This document shows, one piece after another, positions 1-8,418 of a stretch of DNA of 64,000 nt; the first letter of the stretch is position 1, and each line of letters opens with the position of its first letter. The position numbers were made by a program, and so were the translations under genes. Under the pieces are notes generated by a model that saw only the letters and a program-made list of their open reading frames with translations, made no database searches and was not told where the DNA came from. This stretch comes from JAHBXL01 sp964409775. GTDB taxonomy: Bacteria; Planctomycetota; Phycisphaerae; Phycisphaerales; UBA1924. The stretch covers positions 1 to 64,000 of the forward strand of contig CAYPEI010000008.1 in assembly GCA_964409775.1 (NCBI GenBank), in the 5' to 3' direction.

Positions 1-613
1 CGGGCGGCGGGGTCGTTGCCGCGGCGGGAGCCTTGACCGGCGCTGAGGCAGGCGCGGAGGCAGGCGGCGTGGCCGGTGACGGTGCGGCCGCCGCCGGCAC
101 ACCGGCCGTCGACGCGCTCGCCGCCGAGATCTGGGCCTGGATCTCGCGATCGTCGACCGTCTCATCCGGCTCGGCGCTCAGTTCCGCGGCCTTGGCCGCG
201 AGTGTCTCATCGAGTTTGGCGATGGTCTCAGGGTGTGCCAGTTCCGCCGCGGTCAGTTCGGGGCCAGCCTCCTCTGCCGCCGCCGCGGCCTGGAGTTCCC
301 GGGATGCCTCGGCCAGCGCTTCATCCGCGCTCTCGAACGCAAGGTCGGGTGTGGTTGTCTCGTCCCCGCCGGAGGGATAGTCGGTCGGTACCCGCGGGCG
401 GACCGCCGACCCGTCGGCTGTCTCCGCCAGCACCGAATCCGCCGATTCGAACTCGATCTCCGCCGATTCGCCCGGCGGCGACGGAATCGCGGCCTCGATC
501 CTCCCGGCCGTCTGCTCGACATCGGCCAACAACTCATCGACACGCTGGTCGAGAGCGCTGGCGCCTTCGTTGTCTTCCGCGCGGTCGGGCATGGGCCGTC
601 GGTCCGTAAACAT
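1..613 (-). CDS. Ala/Pro/Glu-rich protein of unknown function (N-terminal part, cut by window edge)
   Basis: The minus-strand frame from ATG at 613 stays open for 204 codons to the left edge, so only the N-terminus is visible. It starts MFTDRRPMPD and is very acidic (runs such as EIEFESADSVLAE), with helical Glu/Ala stretches and then an Ala/Pro/Ser-rich segment resembling a flexible linker. There is no signal peptide and no recognised domain; a C-terminal domain probably lies outside the window. A second in-frame ATG is at 592. It follows the ABC ATPase on the same strand after about 140 nt, so co-transcription is possible. The third-codon-position GC preference supports this frame over the overlapping plus-strand frames. 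The function is unknown. Confidence 0.6.
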   Translation of the reverse strand, partial: MFTDRRPMPDRAEDNEGASALDQRVDELLADVEQTAGRIEAAIPSPPGESAEIEFESADSVLAETADGSAVRPRVPTDYPSGGDETTTPDLAFESADEALAEASRELQAAAAAEEAGPELTAAELAHPETIAKLDETLAAKAAELSAEPDETVDDREIQAQISAASASTAGVPAAAAPSPATPPASAPASAPVKAPAAATTPPP

Positions 614-753
614 GGACTATCGACGCCAAATCAGAGAGGCTGAAGGCCGCGTCGGGCTTTGCAGCCGGTTATCGCGACCTTGCGGCCACGCGTACGCAGC
701 GCCGGGAGACCGGGCGCCGCGGCCTGCACCCGTTTCCGCTTTGCCGGCCGCGG

Positions 754-1644
754 TCACCCCCGCGACCGGGTTGCCTCCACGCTCGGCGCATGCCCCGGCA
801 GCCGACCGCCCAGCAGGTCCTCGGCATAGTTGGTCGCCGCACGCCGCTCGGTGATCGGCCCGTCCGCATCGCCCCGGAGAAACTGCCGGATCAACTGGTC
901 GTCCTCCGAGAGCGCCGAGCACTTTTCGCCCGGCATGTTCCGGAGATTCTCGAACCACGCGCGCTCCTCGATCGCCAGCACGCGCCCCTTGTCCAGCATC
1001 GCCATCCGATCGGCGATGGTGAACGCCGAGTCCATCTCGTGCGTCACCACCACACTGGTCACGCCCAGTTTGCGCGTCAGGCCGACGATCAGCCGGTCGA
1101 TCTCCGCGCTCGTCACCGGGTCGAGCCCCGCGCTCGGCTCGTCATAGAACAGGATCCGCGGATCCAGCGCCAATGCCCGCGCAAGCCCCGCGCGCTTCTT
1201 CATCCCTCCCGAAATCTGCGCAGGATACTTCGCCGCGTGCTCCCGCAGCCCCACCAGTTCGAGTTTGATCTTCACCTGGATGTCGATGATCTCGTGCCCG
1301 AGGTCCGTGTGCTCCTCCAGCGGCAGCGCCACGTTCTCCGCCACGGTCATCGAGTTGAACAACGCCCCCGACTGGAACAGGATCCCAAACTTCTTGCGCA
1401 CCTCGTCCAACTGCGCATCGGTCAGATCATTGATCGGCTTGCCGAACAGCAGGACCTGGCCCTCTTCCGGCCGCAGCGACCCGATCATCAGCCGCAGCAG
1501 CGTGCTCTTGCCGCACCCCGATCCGCCCATGATCACCATGGTCTCGCCCGGATAGACCTCGAGATTGATCCCGTCCAGGACCGTGCGGCCGTCAAAACGC
1601 TTCACCACGTCGCGACAGGCGATGATCGGCTGGGGATTGCTCAC
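754..1644 (-). CDS. ABC transporter ATP-binding protein, MlaF/Mkl type (lipid or organic-solvent transport)
   Basis: This is the ATPase subunit of an ABC transporter of the Mla/Ttg2/MCE class, which moves phospholipids or similar lipids between membranes. With start GTG 1644 the motifs are Walker A GGSGCGKST at about 40-48, Q-loop Gln91 in FQSGALF, signature ISGGM at 144-148, Walker B ILFYDEP at 164-170 and switch His202. FQSGALF and the signature followed by KKRAGLARALA are typical of MlaF. The GTG is preferred because AGGAT lies about 8 nt upstream and MlaF homologues begin just before this point; an upstream GTG at 1695 would add 17 residues and overlap the preceding gene. The partner permease (MlaE) and MCE protein (MlaD) are not in the window. 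It is the fourth gene of a tight minus-strand run. Confidence 0.88.
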   Translation of the reverse strand: MSNPQPIIACRDVVKRFDGRTVLDGINLEVYPGETMVIMGGSGCGKSTLLRLMIGSLRPEEGQVLLFGKPINDLTDAQLDEVRKKFGILFQSGALFNSMTVAENVALPLEEHTDLGHEIIDIQVKIKLELVGLREHAAKYPAQISGGMKKRAGLARALALDPRILFYDEPSAGLDPVTSAEIDRLIVGLTRKLGVTSVVVTHEMDSAFTIADRMAMLDKGRVLAIEERAWFENLRNMPGEKCSALSEDDQLIRQFLRGDADGPITERRAATNYAEDLLGGRLPGHAPSVEATRSRG

Positions 1645-1678
1645 GGTTCGATCCTGTTCGGCGTCAGTTGCCGCTTCC

Positions 1679-2506
1679 TCAGCCGCCGCTCTCACTGCCG
1701 CCCCCGCCCGATGCTCCCCCGCCTGAACCGCTCCCGGACTTCGTGTGGTCGACGGGCTTGAGTGTCTGCGGGTCCAGCAGCCACACCTCCTGGCCCGGCC
1801 CCACGAGCACGCCGAGGTTGTTCAACTTGGGCATGATGCCGCCCGGCTGCTGCTGCACCGCGCTCCCCCGAGGCATGCCCGCAAGGATCACCGCCATCCC
1901 GTTGTCGAACTCGGCCGGCATGGGGAACTCGTTCTGCCCGTTGTAGTTCTGCATCAGCGGGCCGACCTTCCCGTACGCCCCGAAGAACTCGAGGATGGTC
2001 CCCGGAATCTGCTTGAACGGTCCGACGCGCACGTGGTACGCCGCGACAAACTCCGCCAGTTGCTGGTCCGTCACCGCCGCATCGAGTTTGGCGTCGAAGT
2101 TCTGCCGGGCGGTCGCGTAGTCGCCGCTCTCCAGCGCGTTCATCATGTTGCTCGTCGGCGCAACAAACATTCCGCTGAAGCCCTTCATGAACGTCGCGGC
2201 CGACACGAACACGAACAGCCAGAACACCGTCGCCACCAGCCCCAGCAGCACGCCCGAGATCGCCATCCCCAGGCCGCTCAGCCGGCCGCGAGACCCCGAG
2301 ATGAACAGGATGGACGCTCCGCCGAAGATGATCGCCAGCGCACCCGCCCCGGGGATGAAGCACAGGAACGAGAAGACCAGCGCCATGATCGCCAGCACGC
2401 TCGTCCGCTGCGGCGCCGGGAAGCGGTCCATCCCGCTGCCCGAACCGTCAGCGCCGCCAAATGAGGGGCTCCCGAACTGTGCATACGGATTCTGTGTCAT
2501 GCCCAT
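1679..2506 (-). CDS. DUF4190-like membrane protein
   Basis: A 275-residue protein of unknown function. It has a Gly/Ser/Pro-rich N-terminal tail (about 1-33) and then two hydrophobic stretches (about 36-70 and 79-104) with the Gly-rich spacing of DUF4190 membrane domains. A soluble part of about 150 residues follows, with a helical segment containing DQQLAEFVAAYHVRVG, and the protein ends in a Gly/Ser-rich tail. ATG 2506 is chosen because GAGGG lies about 9 nt upstream and the frame further up lacks coding character; ATG 2500 is an alternative. It sits 37 nt after tsaB and 34 nt before the ABC ATPase, so the genes are probably co-transcribed. Whether it has any role in the lipid transporter is unknown. 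Confidence 0.75.
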   Translation of the reverse strand: MGMTQNPYAQFGSPSFGGADGSGSGMDRFPAPQRTSVLAIMALVFSFLCFIPGAGALAIIFGGASILFISGSRGRLSGLGMAISGVLLGLVATVFWLFVFVSAATFMKGFSGMFVAPTSNMMNALESGDYATARQNFDAKLDAAVTDQQLAEFVAAYHVRVGPFKQIPGTILEFFGAYGKVGPLMQNYNGQNEFPMPAEFDNGMAVILAGMPRGSAVQQQPGGIMPKLNNLGVLVGPGQEVWLLDPQTLKPVDHTKSGSGSGGGASGGGGSESGG

Positions 2507-2543
2507 AGAGTAACGCCCTCGCCGTGCTCGCGACGGTGGCGGG

Positions 2544-3284
2544 TCATCGACCCCGTTGCCGCCACATCGTGACGGCGTCCGGCTCCCTCGCATACATCGG
2601 ATTGAGTTCCGCCGGATCGACCGGCTCCCTGCCGAGCGATGCGCCAAGGCATGCCGCCGCGCTCAGGGCCGGCACAACCACGTCGATTCCGTGCACCCTG
2701 CATTCCTCCCGGACCGCGGCGGGCAGATGAGAGTCGGCGATCAGCACCGCTACACGGTCCTTCCCGGCCATCGTGGCGATATCCCCGGCCCCGATGATCC
2801 TTCCGGCGTGCCCCTCGCCGCGACCTTCGATGTGCACCCACGCCGACTCGGCCTTGCTGGCCAACGCGACCGCTCGCTTCCGCCCGCCATCAAGAGCCCG
2901 GCCATGGGCATGCAGCGCCACCAGAGCCGTCGGAACGCTCACGCACGATGCGCCGACGGCTTCGGCAAGCGACTTCGCCGCGGCACACGCGACGCGCAGC
3001 CCTGTGTACCCGCCCGGCCCGACGCTCACGGCAATCCGGCCGCCCCGCAGATCCCGCACGGGCACACCCGTTCGCGCCAGAAGCCGCTCGATCGCCGGGA
3101 ACAGGTCGTCGTCCGAACTCCTCGCCGCGGCGGGAACGATGTGCTCCGACCCGACGGTCTCCATGCCCCGCGCGCCCGCGCGGCCGATGGCAACAGACGA
3201 CGCATCGCCCGCGGCCCCGGGCAGGGCCGAAGTCGGGTTGCTCATCTCAAGGGCCAGCGTCCAGACATGGGGCGGGCCGCTCAT
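2544..3284 (-). CDS. tsaB: tRNA N6-threonylcarbamoyladenosine (t6A) biosynthesis protein TsaB
   Basis: TsaB is the ASKHA-fold partner of TsaD in the TsaB-TsaD-TsaE complex that transfers threonylcarbamoyl to A37 of ANN-decoding tRNAs. The hallmark is the SVGPGGYTGLRVA stretch (family form VGPGSFTGLRIG), followed by a helix with AAKSLAEAVG. Length (246 aa) is normal. The start MSGPPHVWTLALEMS fits the beta-strand opening of the fold (usually ILAIDTS), although the usual Asp-Thr is replaced and an insertion follows. It begins 13 nt after the transketolase stop. TsaD and TsaE are not in the window. Confidence 0.87.
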   Translation of the reverse strand: MSGPPHVWTLALEMSNPTSALPGAAGDASSVAIGRAGARGMETVGSEHIVPAAARSSDDDLFPAIERLLARTGVPVRDLRGGRIAVSVGPGGYTGLRVACAAAKSLAEAVGASCVSVPTALVALHAHGRALDGGRKRAVALASKAESAWVHIEGRGEGHAGRIIGAGDIATMAGKDRVAVLIADSHLPAAVREECRVHGIDVVVPALSAAACLGASLGREPVDPAELNPMYAREPDAVTMWRQRGR

Positions 3285-3297
3285 GGGTTCACCGCGA

Positions 3298-5265
3298 TCA
3301 GGCGACCTGCAGCAACTTCATCGTCGCCTCGACGATGTCCTTGGAGGTCAGGCCGCACATCTTGAGCAACTCGCCGGGAGTGCGTGCGCTCTTGGGAATG
3401 CGCCGCACGAACATCTGCTGCAGCGTGAACGCGTCGCCGCTCTCGGTCAGCGCATCCGCCACGGCCGAGCCCAGCCCGCCGCCGTAGTTGTCCTCGAGCG
3501 TGATCACGTACCCGCCGTTGGCGTTGGCCAGGTCCAGCAACTTCTCGGTGTCGAACGGGATCGAGTAGGCGTCGACCAGCGTCGCCGAGATGCCGGCCTT
3601 GTCCAGTTCGTTCAGCGCCTTGTTCGCCTCGTGCACCATGTACCCGCACGCCACGAGCAGCACGTCGCGCCCCTCGTTCAGGACCTCGAACCCGCCGAGG
3701 TTGAACACGACGTCGTCGTTGTACAGGAACTCGGTCTCGGGACGGATGGTCCGCATGTAGCACGCGCCCTCGTACTCGGCCATCACGCCGGTCAGGGCGT
3801 ACGCCGCGAACGCGTCGGCCGGCTGCAGGATGTAGCAGCCCGGGTTGCCGCGATGGTCGCGCATCGTCGTGAACGACCGGAACCACGCCACATCCGGCAG
3901 CGACATCTGGCTCGGGCCGTCCGAGGCCAGGCTGATGCCCGCGTGCGAGCCGATCATCTTCAGGTTTGCGCCCGAGTTGATCGCCATCTCGATCTGGTCA
4001 TACCCGCGGGTCACGAACTTCGCGAAGGTCGAGCAGAACGGGACTTTGCCCGCCGCCGAAAGCCCCGCGGCGACCGAGAACATGTTCTGCTCCGCGATCT
4101 TGCACTCGATGAACCGCTGCGCCAGTGCCGAGTCCTTGCGGAACGTCTCCGCGAACGTCGAGTTCGACACATCCGCGTCCAGCACGACCACCTTGTCATT
4201 CGCGTGGCCGAGCGCGCGGAGCGCGATCCCGTACGCCTTCCGCGGGGCCATCTTCCCCGCGTGCAGCACGCTCTCCATGTCGTACTTCTTCATCACCTCG
4301 CTGAACGCCGGCATGTCCGCCGCCTTCGGCGTGCGCTCCGGCATCTCCGGGGGCGGCTGGATCGTGAACGCGTCCGAACTCGCCAGCGCCGTCGTCAGTT
4401 CCACTCGACGCTCGTCGAGTTCCCCCAGCGCCCGCTTGAGTTGTTCGCCCTCCGCCGGCTTGCCGTGCCAGCCCGAGCCCACCATGGACGGAGCGCCCCA
4501 GCCCTTCACCGTCCTGGCCACCACCGCCATCGGCTTGTCGTCCGAGCCCGCCCGCTTGGCGAACTCGTCAAACGCCGCGCGGATCTGCGACGGGTTGTGC
4601 CCGTCGATCGTCCGGACATCGAACCCGTACGCCTCCAGTTTCGCCTTGATGCGCTCCGGGCTCTGCTGCGCGCTCACGCGGTCGGTCTGGCCGTACTCGT
4701 TGCAGTTGAAGATCGGCAGCACCGCGTTCAACTTCCGATCGATGATGAAGTCCAGCGCCTCGGCGATCTGCCCCTCGCGCGTCTCGCCGTCACCAATGAT
4801 GCAGTAGATCCGCTTGTCGATCCCGTCGAGCCGCGCCGCCTCGGCCAGCCCCGCCGCCACCGACAACCCCTGCCCCAGCGAGCCCGTCGCCGCATCAAAG
4901 AACGGGAAGCCCTCCATCGGGTTCGGGTGCCCGTCGAGTTCAGACTTCCAGTCCCGAAGGCTCGCAGCATCCTCGGGACGCAAGCGCCGCCGATTCTCAG
5001 GATCGGTCCCCACCATCACGCCCAACTTGCACGCCGCGGCGTACACGATCGGAACCGCATGCCCTTCCGACAGCACCAGCCGGTCAGAGGTCGGATAGTC
5101 GGGGTAGTCCGGCGAGTATCGCATCGCCGAGAACATCAGCACCGTCACAATGTGCCCGAGCGAGAGCGCTGTGCTCGGATGACCCGAGCCGGCCGCGGCT
5201 GTCATTTCCAACGACATCCGGTCGAGTTCGATTGCCTGGGCATGAACCGCTGCTTCATAGGACAT
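3298..5265 (-). CDS. tkt: transketolase
   Basis: A thiamine-diphosphate enzyme of the pentose phosphate and Calvin-type pathways that moves two-carbon ketol units between sugar phosphates. At 655 aa it is a complete single-chain enzyme. Visible features are the N-terminal GSGHP (26-30), the TPP/Mg motif GDGETREGQ (158-166) with NCN at 187-189, a middle pyrimidine-binding domain with the ECKIAEQNMFSVAAG stretch carrying the catalytic Glu, and a C-terminal domain from about residue 520. ATG 5265 has GAGGGAG upstream. It is the first gene of the run tkt-tsaB-DUF4190-ABC ATPase, with gaps of 13 to 37 nt. A TAATAG hexamer about 30 nt upstream of the start could be its -10 element, without a clear -35. 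Confidence 0.95.
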   Translation of the reverse strand: MSYEAAVHAQAIELDRMSLEMTAAAGSGHPSTALSLGHIVTVLMFSAMRYSPDYPDYPTSDRLVLSEGHAVPIVYAAACKLGVMVGTDPENRRRLRPEDAASLRDWKSELDGHPNPMEGFPFFDAATGSLGQGLSVAAGLAEAARLDGIDKRIYCIIGDGETREGQIAEALDFIIDRKLNAVLPIFNCNEYGQTDRVSAQQSPERIKAKLEAYGFDVRTIDGHNPSQIRAAFDEFAKRAGSDDKPMAVVARTVKGWGAPSMVGSGWHGKPAEGEQLKRALGELDERRVELTTALASSDAFTIQPPPEMPERTPKAADMPAFSEVMKKYDMESVLHAGKMAPRKAYGIALRALGHANDKVVVLDADVSNSTFAETFRKDSALAQRFIECKIAEQNMFSVAAGLSAAGKVPFCSTFAKFVTRGYDQIEMAINSGANLKMIGSHAGISLASDGPSQMSLPDVAWFRSFTTMRDHRGNPGCYILQPADAFAAYALTGVMAEYEGACYMRTIRPETEFLYNDDVVFNLGGFEVLNEGRDVLLVACGYMVHEANKALNELDKAGISATLVDAYSIPFDTEKLLDLANANGGYVITLEDNYGGGLGSAVADALTESGDAFTLQQMFVRRIPKSARTPGELLKMCGLTSKDIVEATMKLLQVA

Positions 5266-5452
5266 GAGGACCGCTCCCTCTTTGTCTGGGGTCTATTAGG
5301 GCACACATCGCGACTGACGACCCGGCGAGGGCACTGGCCAAAGCCGGTACAGATGGACAATAGGCGAGGGGGGTGGCGTGGGTTCGCCAGCAGACAGCAA
5401 ATTCCCTGCCGACCGGCCCGCAGGCACCTGATCAACCTCTGCCGCCCCGAAC

Positions 5453-5992
5453 GCCCCGCAGGGGCGACGGAATGTAGCCACGGGTCAGCGAGTCACCGAA
5501 GGTGACGAGCGCAACCCGTGGACAGCCTTTGGGGGTCGCAAGGGGGCGAAGCCCCTTTGCACAGCGACCCGAGCTGAACACGCGCCCGCGCGCTCTTCAG
5601 CCCCGCAGGGGCGACGGAATGTAGCCACGGGTGGAGCGAGGCCGCTTTGGGCCTCGCGCAACCCGTGGACAGCGTCCCCCTCCTTCTTCCTCCCCCTCCC
5701 ATTCCATGGGAGGGGGCCGGGGGGTGGGCACATGATCCCTCATCTCACCACCACACACCACCCGCGCCCGACACTCCGATCTTCTCGCCTTTGGGGGTCG
5801 CAAGGGGGCGATGGGGGGCCCTTTGCACAGCGACCCGCTCTGAACACCGACACGCGCGCTCTTCAGCCCCGCAGGGGCGCAGGTTGGTTGCCACGGGTCA
5901 GCGAGTCACCGAAGGTGACGAGCGCAACCCGTGGAAAGCGTTCCGGTCTTCTTGCCTTTGGGGGTCGCAAGGGGGCGAAGCCCCTTTGCACC
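5453..5992. repeat. Array of two alternating palindromic repeats (A and B) in a gene-free kilobase
   Basis: The interval between tkt (start 5265) and the gene at 6303 holds no convincing ORF. Repeat A (about 70 bp) opens with GCCCCGCAGGGGCG and closes with GCAACCCGTGGA, whose CCACGGGT/ACCCGTGG ends can pair. Its copies are 5453-5522, 5600-5669 and 5866-5935. A1 and A3 share the inner segment; A2 has a different one that is itself a short inverted repeat. Repeat B (about 45 bp) starts CCTTTGGGGGTCGCAAGGGG and contains a GGGGCGAAGCCCC hairpin. Its copies are 5526-5570, 5788-5836 and 5955-5991. A B-spacer-A unit with similar spacers (ending GCGCGCTCTTCA) occurs twice, at 5526-5669 and 5788-5935. 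Short ORFs across it look like spurious translations of the repeats. 5266-5452 and 5993-6168 show nothing recognisable. Confidence 0.85.
5692..5716. repeat. Perfect G/C-rich inverted repeat between repeat copies A2 and B2
   Basis: Arms of 11 bp (CCCCCTCCCAT and ATGGGAGGGGG) flank a 3-nt loop, followed by GGCCGGGGGGTGGG. Together with the unique sequence after it, this piece separates A2 from B2, whereas A1-B1 and A3-B3 are close together. It looks like a third repeat type that landed inside an A-B pair. No gene ends directly beside it, so a simple terminator role is less likely. Confidence 0.7.
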
Positions 5993-6168
5993 GAGACTCT
6001 CTTTGATCATCCACCGCGCACAGCGCACAACCTCCCGTCAAGCGCACCGTCTTTCCTCTTCTACGACCACCCTCGCACCCGAAAGCCCCTCCCCATCACC
6101 GCTTCAATCCAGACTCCAATCGCTCGCGCCGCGCCCATCCCCGTCTGTTTACAACCCAAACAAACACC

Positions 6169-6197
6169 TTGCAAGTACCCCATCCTTCGAGTACACT
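6169..6197 (+). promoter_or_regulatory. Candidate sigma70-type promoter for the gene at 6303
   Basis: TTGCAA (6169-6174) and TACACT (6192-6197) are separated by 17 nt, matching the housekeeping -35/-10 pattern at 4 of 6 positions each, in a stretch that is visibly less GC-rich than its surroundings. Transcription would begin near 6204, giving a leader of about 100 nt that ends in GGGGGA before the ATG at 6303. Confidence 0.45.
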
Positions 6198-6302
6198 GCC
6201 CGCATTCCGCCTCGACTCCCGCGCCACCACCATCGCCGCCGGAGAACAGGCACGGGCCGGGGACACACACACGCACGCACTCACACAAAGGGGGACTGCG
6301 CC

Positions 6303-7178
6303 ATGCTCACCGTCTCACTCGACTCCACCCGCGCGACCGAATCCGCACACCTTGAACAAGCGACTCTGCGCGCAGAAAAACTCGCCGCTTCGCCAGACAC
6401 TCCGCGCGCGACCGAATCCACACACCTTGAACCAGCGACCCTGCGCGCAGAAAAAACTCCCAGCGCGACCAACGCCGCGCACACGACCAACTCCACACAC
6501 CCTCAACCAGCGACCCTGCGCGCAGAAAAAACTCCCAGCGCGACCAACGCCGCGCACCCTCCATCCTCCGATCCGCATGAGCGCACCGATCCCGACCCCT
6601 CCCCACCCGACGATGACAACATCGACGACGACCAAGTCGACTACTACCACAACCGCGCCTGCATCGAGGCCGGCCTCGCCGAGATCAAGCACGACGCTAT
6701 CCGAAATCTGCACATCACCGTCAATCTCCGCGGCCAGGACGGCAACCCAACCCGCGCTTCCAACATCGCCGCCGCGCGACTCCTCACCCTCGTCGCCCAC
6801 GAAGAGCGCCGCCTCGACCGCTTCGATGAACTCGAACTCAAGTACGCCGCCCACCCCATCCTCCGCGCCCGCGCGCCGGCCCAAGCGCCGGCAACGACGC
6901 ATCGCTCCGCGCCCGAACCACCGCCCGAACCCGCGCTCACGCCCGCACACCACCGCCACGCCCCATTCCCCGCCGAAGACACCGACACCTCCGCCCAGCG
7001 CGCCAAACCCGCCGAGCCTCCCTCCGCGCCGTCTGCCGACCTCTTAATCACATCACACCCCGCCGCTCCCGCCGCACCGACAAGCCCGCCGCGCCGTACC
7101 GCCTCGTGCAGCAAGCCAACCGCTCGCCGCATCATCCTCCATCCCAAAGTCCCGATCATCGCCCGGCAGACAAGTTGA
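6303..7178 (+). CDS. Unrecognised protein with 3 x 25-residue N-terminal repeats and a Pro-rich tail
   Basis: A 291-residue protein that I do not recognise. ATG 6303 has GGGGGA about 8 nt upstream and a candidate promoter 106 nt away, so the longer frame upstream (reading through the repeat array) is rejected. Residues 10-84 are three 25-residue repeats with the core ATLRAEK. An acidic stretch follows (DDDNIDDDQVDYY), then a conserved-looking helical block (about 118-180) with RACIEAGLAEIKHDAIRNL and LVAHEERRLDRFDELELKY. The last 100 residues are rich in Pro, Ala and Arg. There is no signal peptide or membrane segment. Codon usage is GC-rich like its neighbours. A DNA- or RNA-associated role could be guessed from the basic, disordered tail, but nothing supports it directly. 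Confidence 0.6.
   Translation: MLTVSLDSTRATESAHLEQATLRAEKLAASPDTPRATESTHLEPATLRAEKTPSATNAAHTTNSTHPQPATLRAEKTPSATNAAHPPSSDPHERTDPDPSPPDDDNIDDDQVDYYHNRACIEAGLAEIKHDAIRNLHITVNLRGQDGNPTRASNIAAARLLTLVAHEERRLDRFDELELKYAAHPILRARAPAQAPATTHRSAPEPPPEPALTPAHHRHAPFPAEDTDTSAQRAKPAEPPSAPSADLLITSHPAAPAAPTSPPRRTASCSKPTARRIILHPKVPIIARQTS
6330..6554 (+). repeat. 75-bp direct tandem repeat, three in-frame units
   Basis: Units lie at 6330-6404, 6405-6479 and 6480-6554, with a constant 75-bp period. Each contains CTGCGCGCAG, a perfect 10-bp palindrome, followed by an A-run. Units 2 and 3 are nearly identical at DNA level from CAACCAG or GAACCAG onwards, including synonymous positions, so the duplication is recent. 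Unit 1 has diverged in its second half. Confidence 0.85.
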
Positions 7179-7302
7179 GCCCATCCTCAACCCCGGGACC
7201 AGCGCGCTTCCCCGACCCCCCGGCAGAGTCTTCGACGTAGGATCTCCAAGTGCCGCGCCCGCAGGCCTGGCCGGTACGACACGCTGGCCACAGGAGCCTT
7301 TC

Positions 7303-8391
7303 ATGCCCGACCCCCTTGTCCCCCACGCGTCCGTCGCCGCGACCACCGACCCCAAGGAAGCCGTCGCCCGCGTGCGCGATGCCTACGACCGGCTGAAGGA
7401 GCAGATCCACAAGGTCATCGTCGGCCAGGATGAAGTCGTCGAGCAGATCCTGATGGCCATGTTCTGCCGTGGCCATGCGCTCGTCGAAGGTGTGCCCGGC
7501 CTCGCCAAGACGCTGCTCATTTCCACCATCGCCAAGACGCTCAGCCTCGGCTTCTCGCGAATCCAGTTCACGCCCGACCTGATGCCCAGCGACATCACCG
7601 GCACCGAGGTCATCGAAGAGGACAAGTCCACCGGCTCGCGCGAACTGCGCTTCGTCAAGGGCCCGATCTTCGCCAATGTGATCCTCGCCGACGAGATCAA
7701 CCGAACCCCGCCCAAGACCCAGGCCGCGCTCCTCGAGGCCATGCAGGAGCATCAGGTCACCGTGGGCGGCATGCAGCACAAACTCCCCTCGCCCTTCTTC
7801 GTCCTCGCAACGCAGAACCCCATCGAGCAGGAGGGCACCTACCCCCTCCCCGAGGCCCAACTCGACCGCTTCATGTTCAAGGTCCGCATCACCTATCCGA
7901 CGATCGACGAGGAACTCGAGATCGTCAAGCGCACGACCTCCGGCACCCGCGGCGTTCCTGAAGCCATCTTCAACGCCGCGGACATTGCCCGCGTGCAGGA
8001 CCTCGTGCGCATGGCGCCGGCGCCCGACTACGTGGTGAAGTACGCGCTGCGCCTGGTGCGCGCGACACGCGTAAGCGAACCCATGGATGCCGGTGCTGAG
8101 CGCCCCAAACTCGTGAAGGCCTACGTCGGCTGGGGCGCAGGCCCCCGCGCCAGCGAGTACCTCATCCTCGCCGCCAAGGCCCGCGCCATCCTCTCCGGCT
8201 CGTTCCACGTCACGCCCGAGCACGTGCAGGCCGTCGCCCGCCCCGTCCTCCGCCACCGCATCCTGACCAACTTCAACGCCGAGGCCGATCAGGTCACCAC
8301 CGACGCCATCATCGACGCCATGCTCCGCGATCTTCCCGTCGAAGGCGCTTCCGCCGCTGACAAGAAACTGATGGACGCGGCGGTGAGGTGA
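7303..8391 (+). CDS. MoxR-family AAA+ ATPase
   Basis: A 362-aa AAA+ ATPase of the MoxR/RavA superfamily, whose members act as chaperones that mature or remodel partners, usually proteins with von Willebrand factor A (vWA) domains encoded nearby. Walker A is GVPGLAKT (63-70), Walker B VILADE (126-131) and sensor 1 ATQN (169-172), followed by IEQEGTYPLPEAQLDRF, which is very characteristic of MoxR. ATG 7303 has AGGAG about 8 nt upstream. It stands alone here. The expected partners (DUF58, BatA-like and vWA proteins) are on the other strand 50 kb away at 52.5-58.6 kb, so the operon appears split. Confidence 0.93.
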   Translation: MPDPLVPHASVAATTDPKEAVARVRDAYDRLKEQIHKVIVGQDEVVEQILMAMFCRGHALVEGVPGLAKTLLISTIAKTLSLGFSRIQFTPDLMPSDITGTEVIEEDKSTGSRELRFVKGPIFANVILADEINRTPPKTQAALLEAMQEHQVTVGGMQHKLPSPFFVLATQNPIEQEGTYPLPEAQLDRFMFKVRITYPTIDEELEIVKRTTSGTRGVPEAIFNAADIARVQDLVRMAPAPDYVVKYALRLVRATRVSEPMDAGAERPKLVKAYVGWGAGPRASEYLILAAKARAILSGSFHVTPEHVQAVARPVLRHRILTNFNAEADQVTTDAIIDAMLRDLPVEGASAADKKLMDAAVR

Positions 8392-8418
8392 ACCCCGCCG
8401 CGCTCGTTCGCGACATCT

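Noticed and set aside
33..380. Plus-strand ORF at the left edge
   Set aside because: The minus-strand frame that covers it is open to the edge and has better codon bias and a more protein-like sequence.
2773..5505. A 910-codon plus-strand open frame
   Set aside because: It runs antisense to transketolase and tsaB, both clearly recognised, and has Arg/His-rich composition without any domain.
5485..5803. Short minus-strand ORFs across the repeat array
   Set aside because: They are translations of repeats A and B; similar repeat-derived ORFs are frequent annotation errors.
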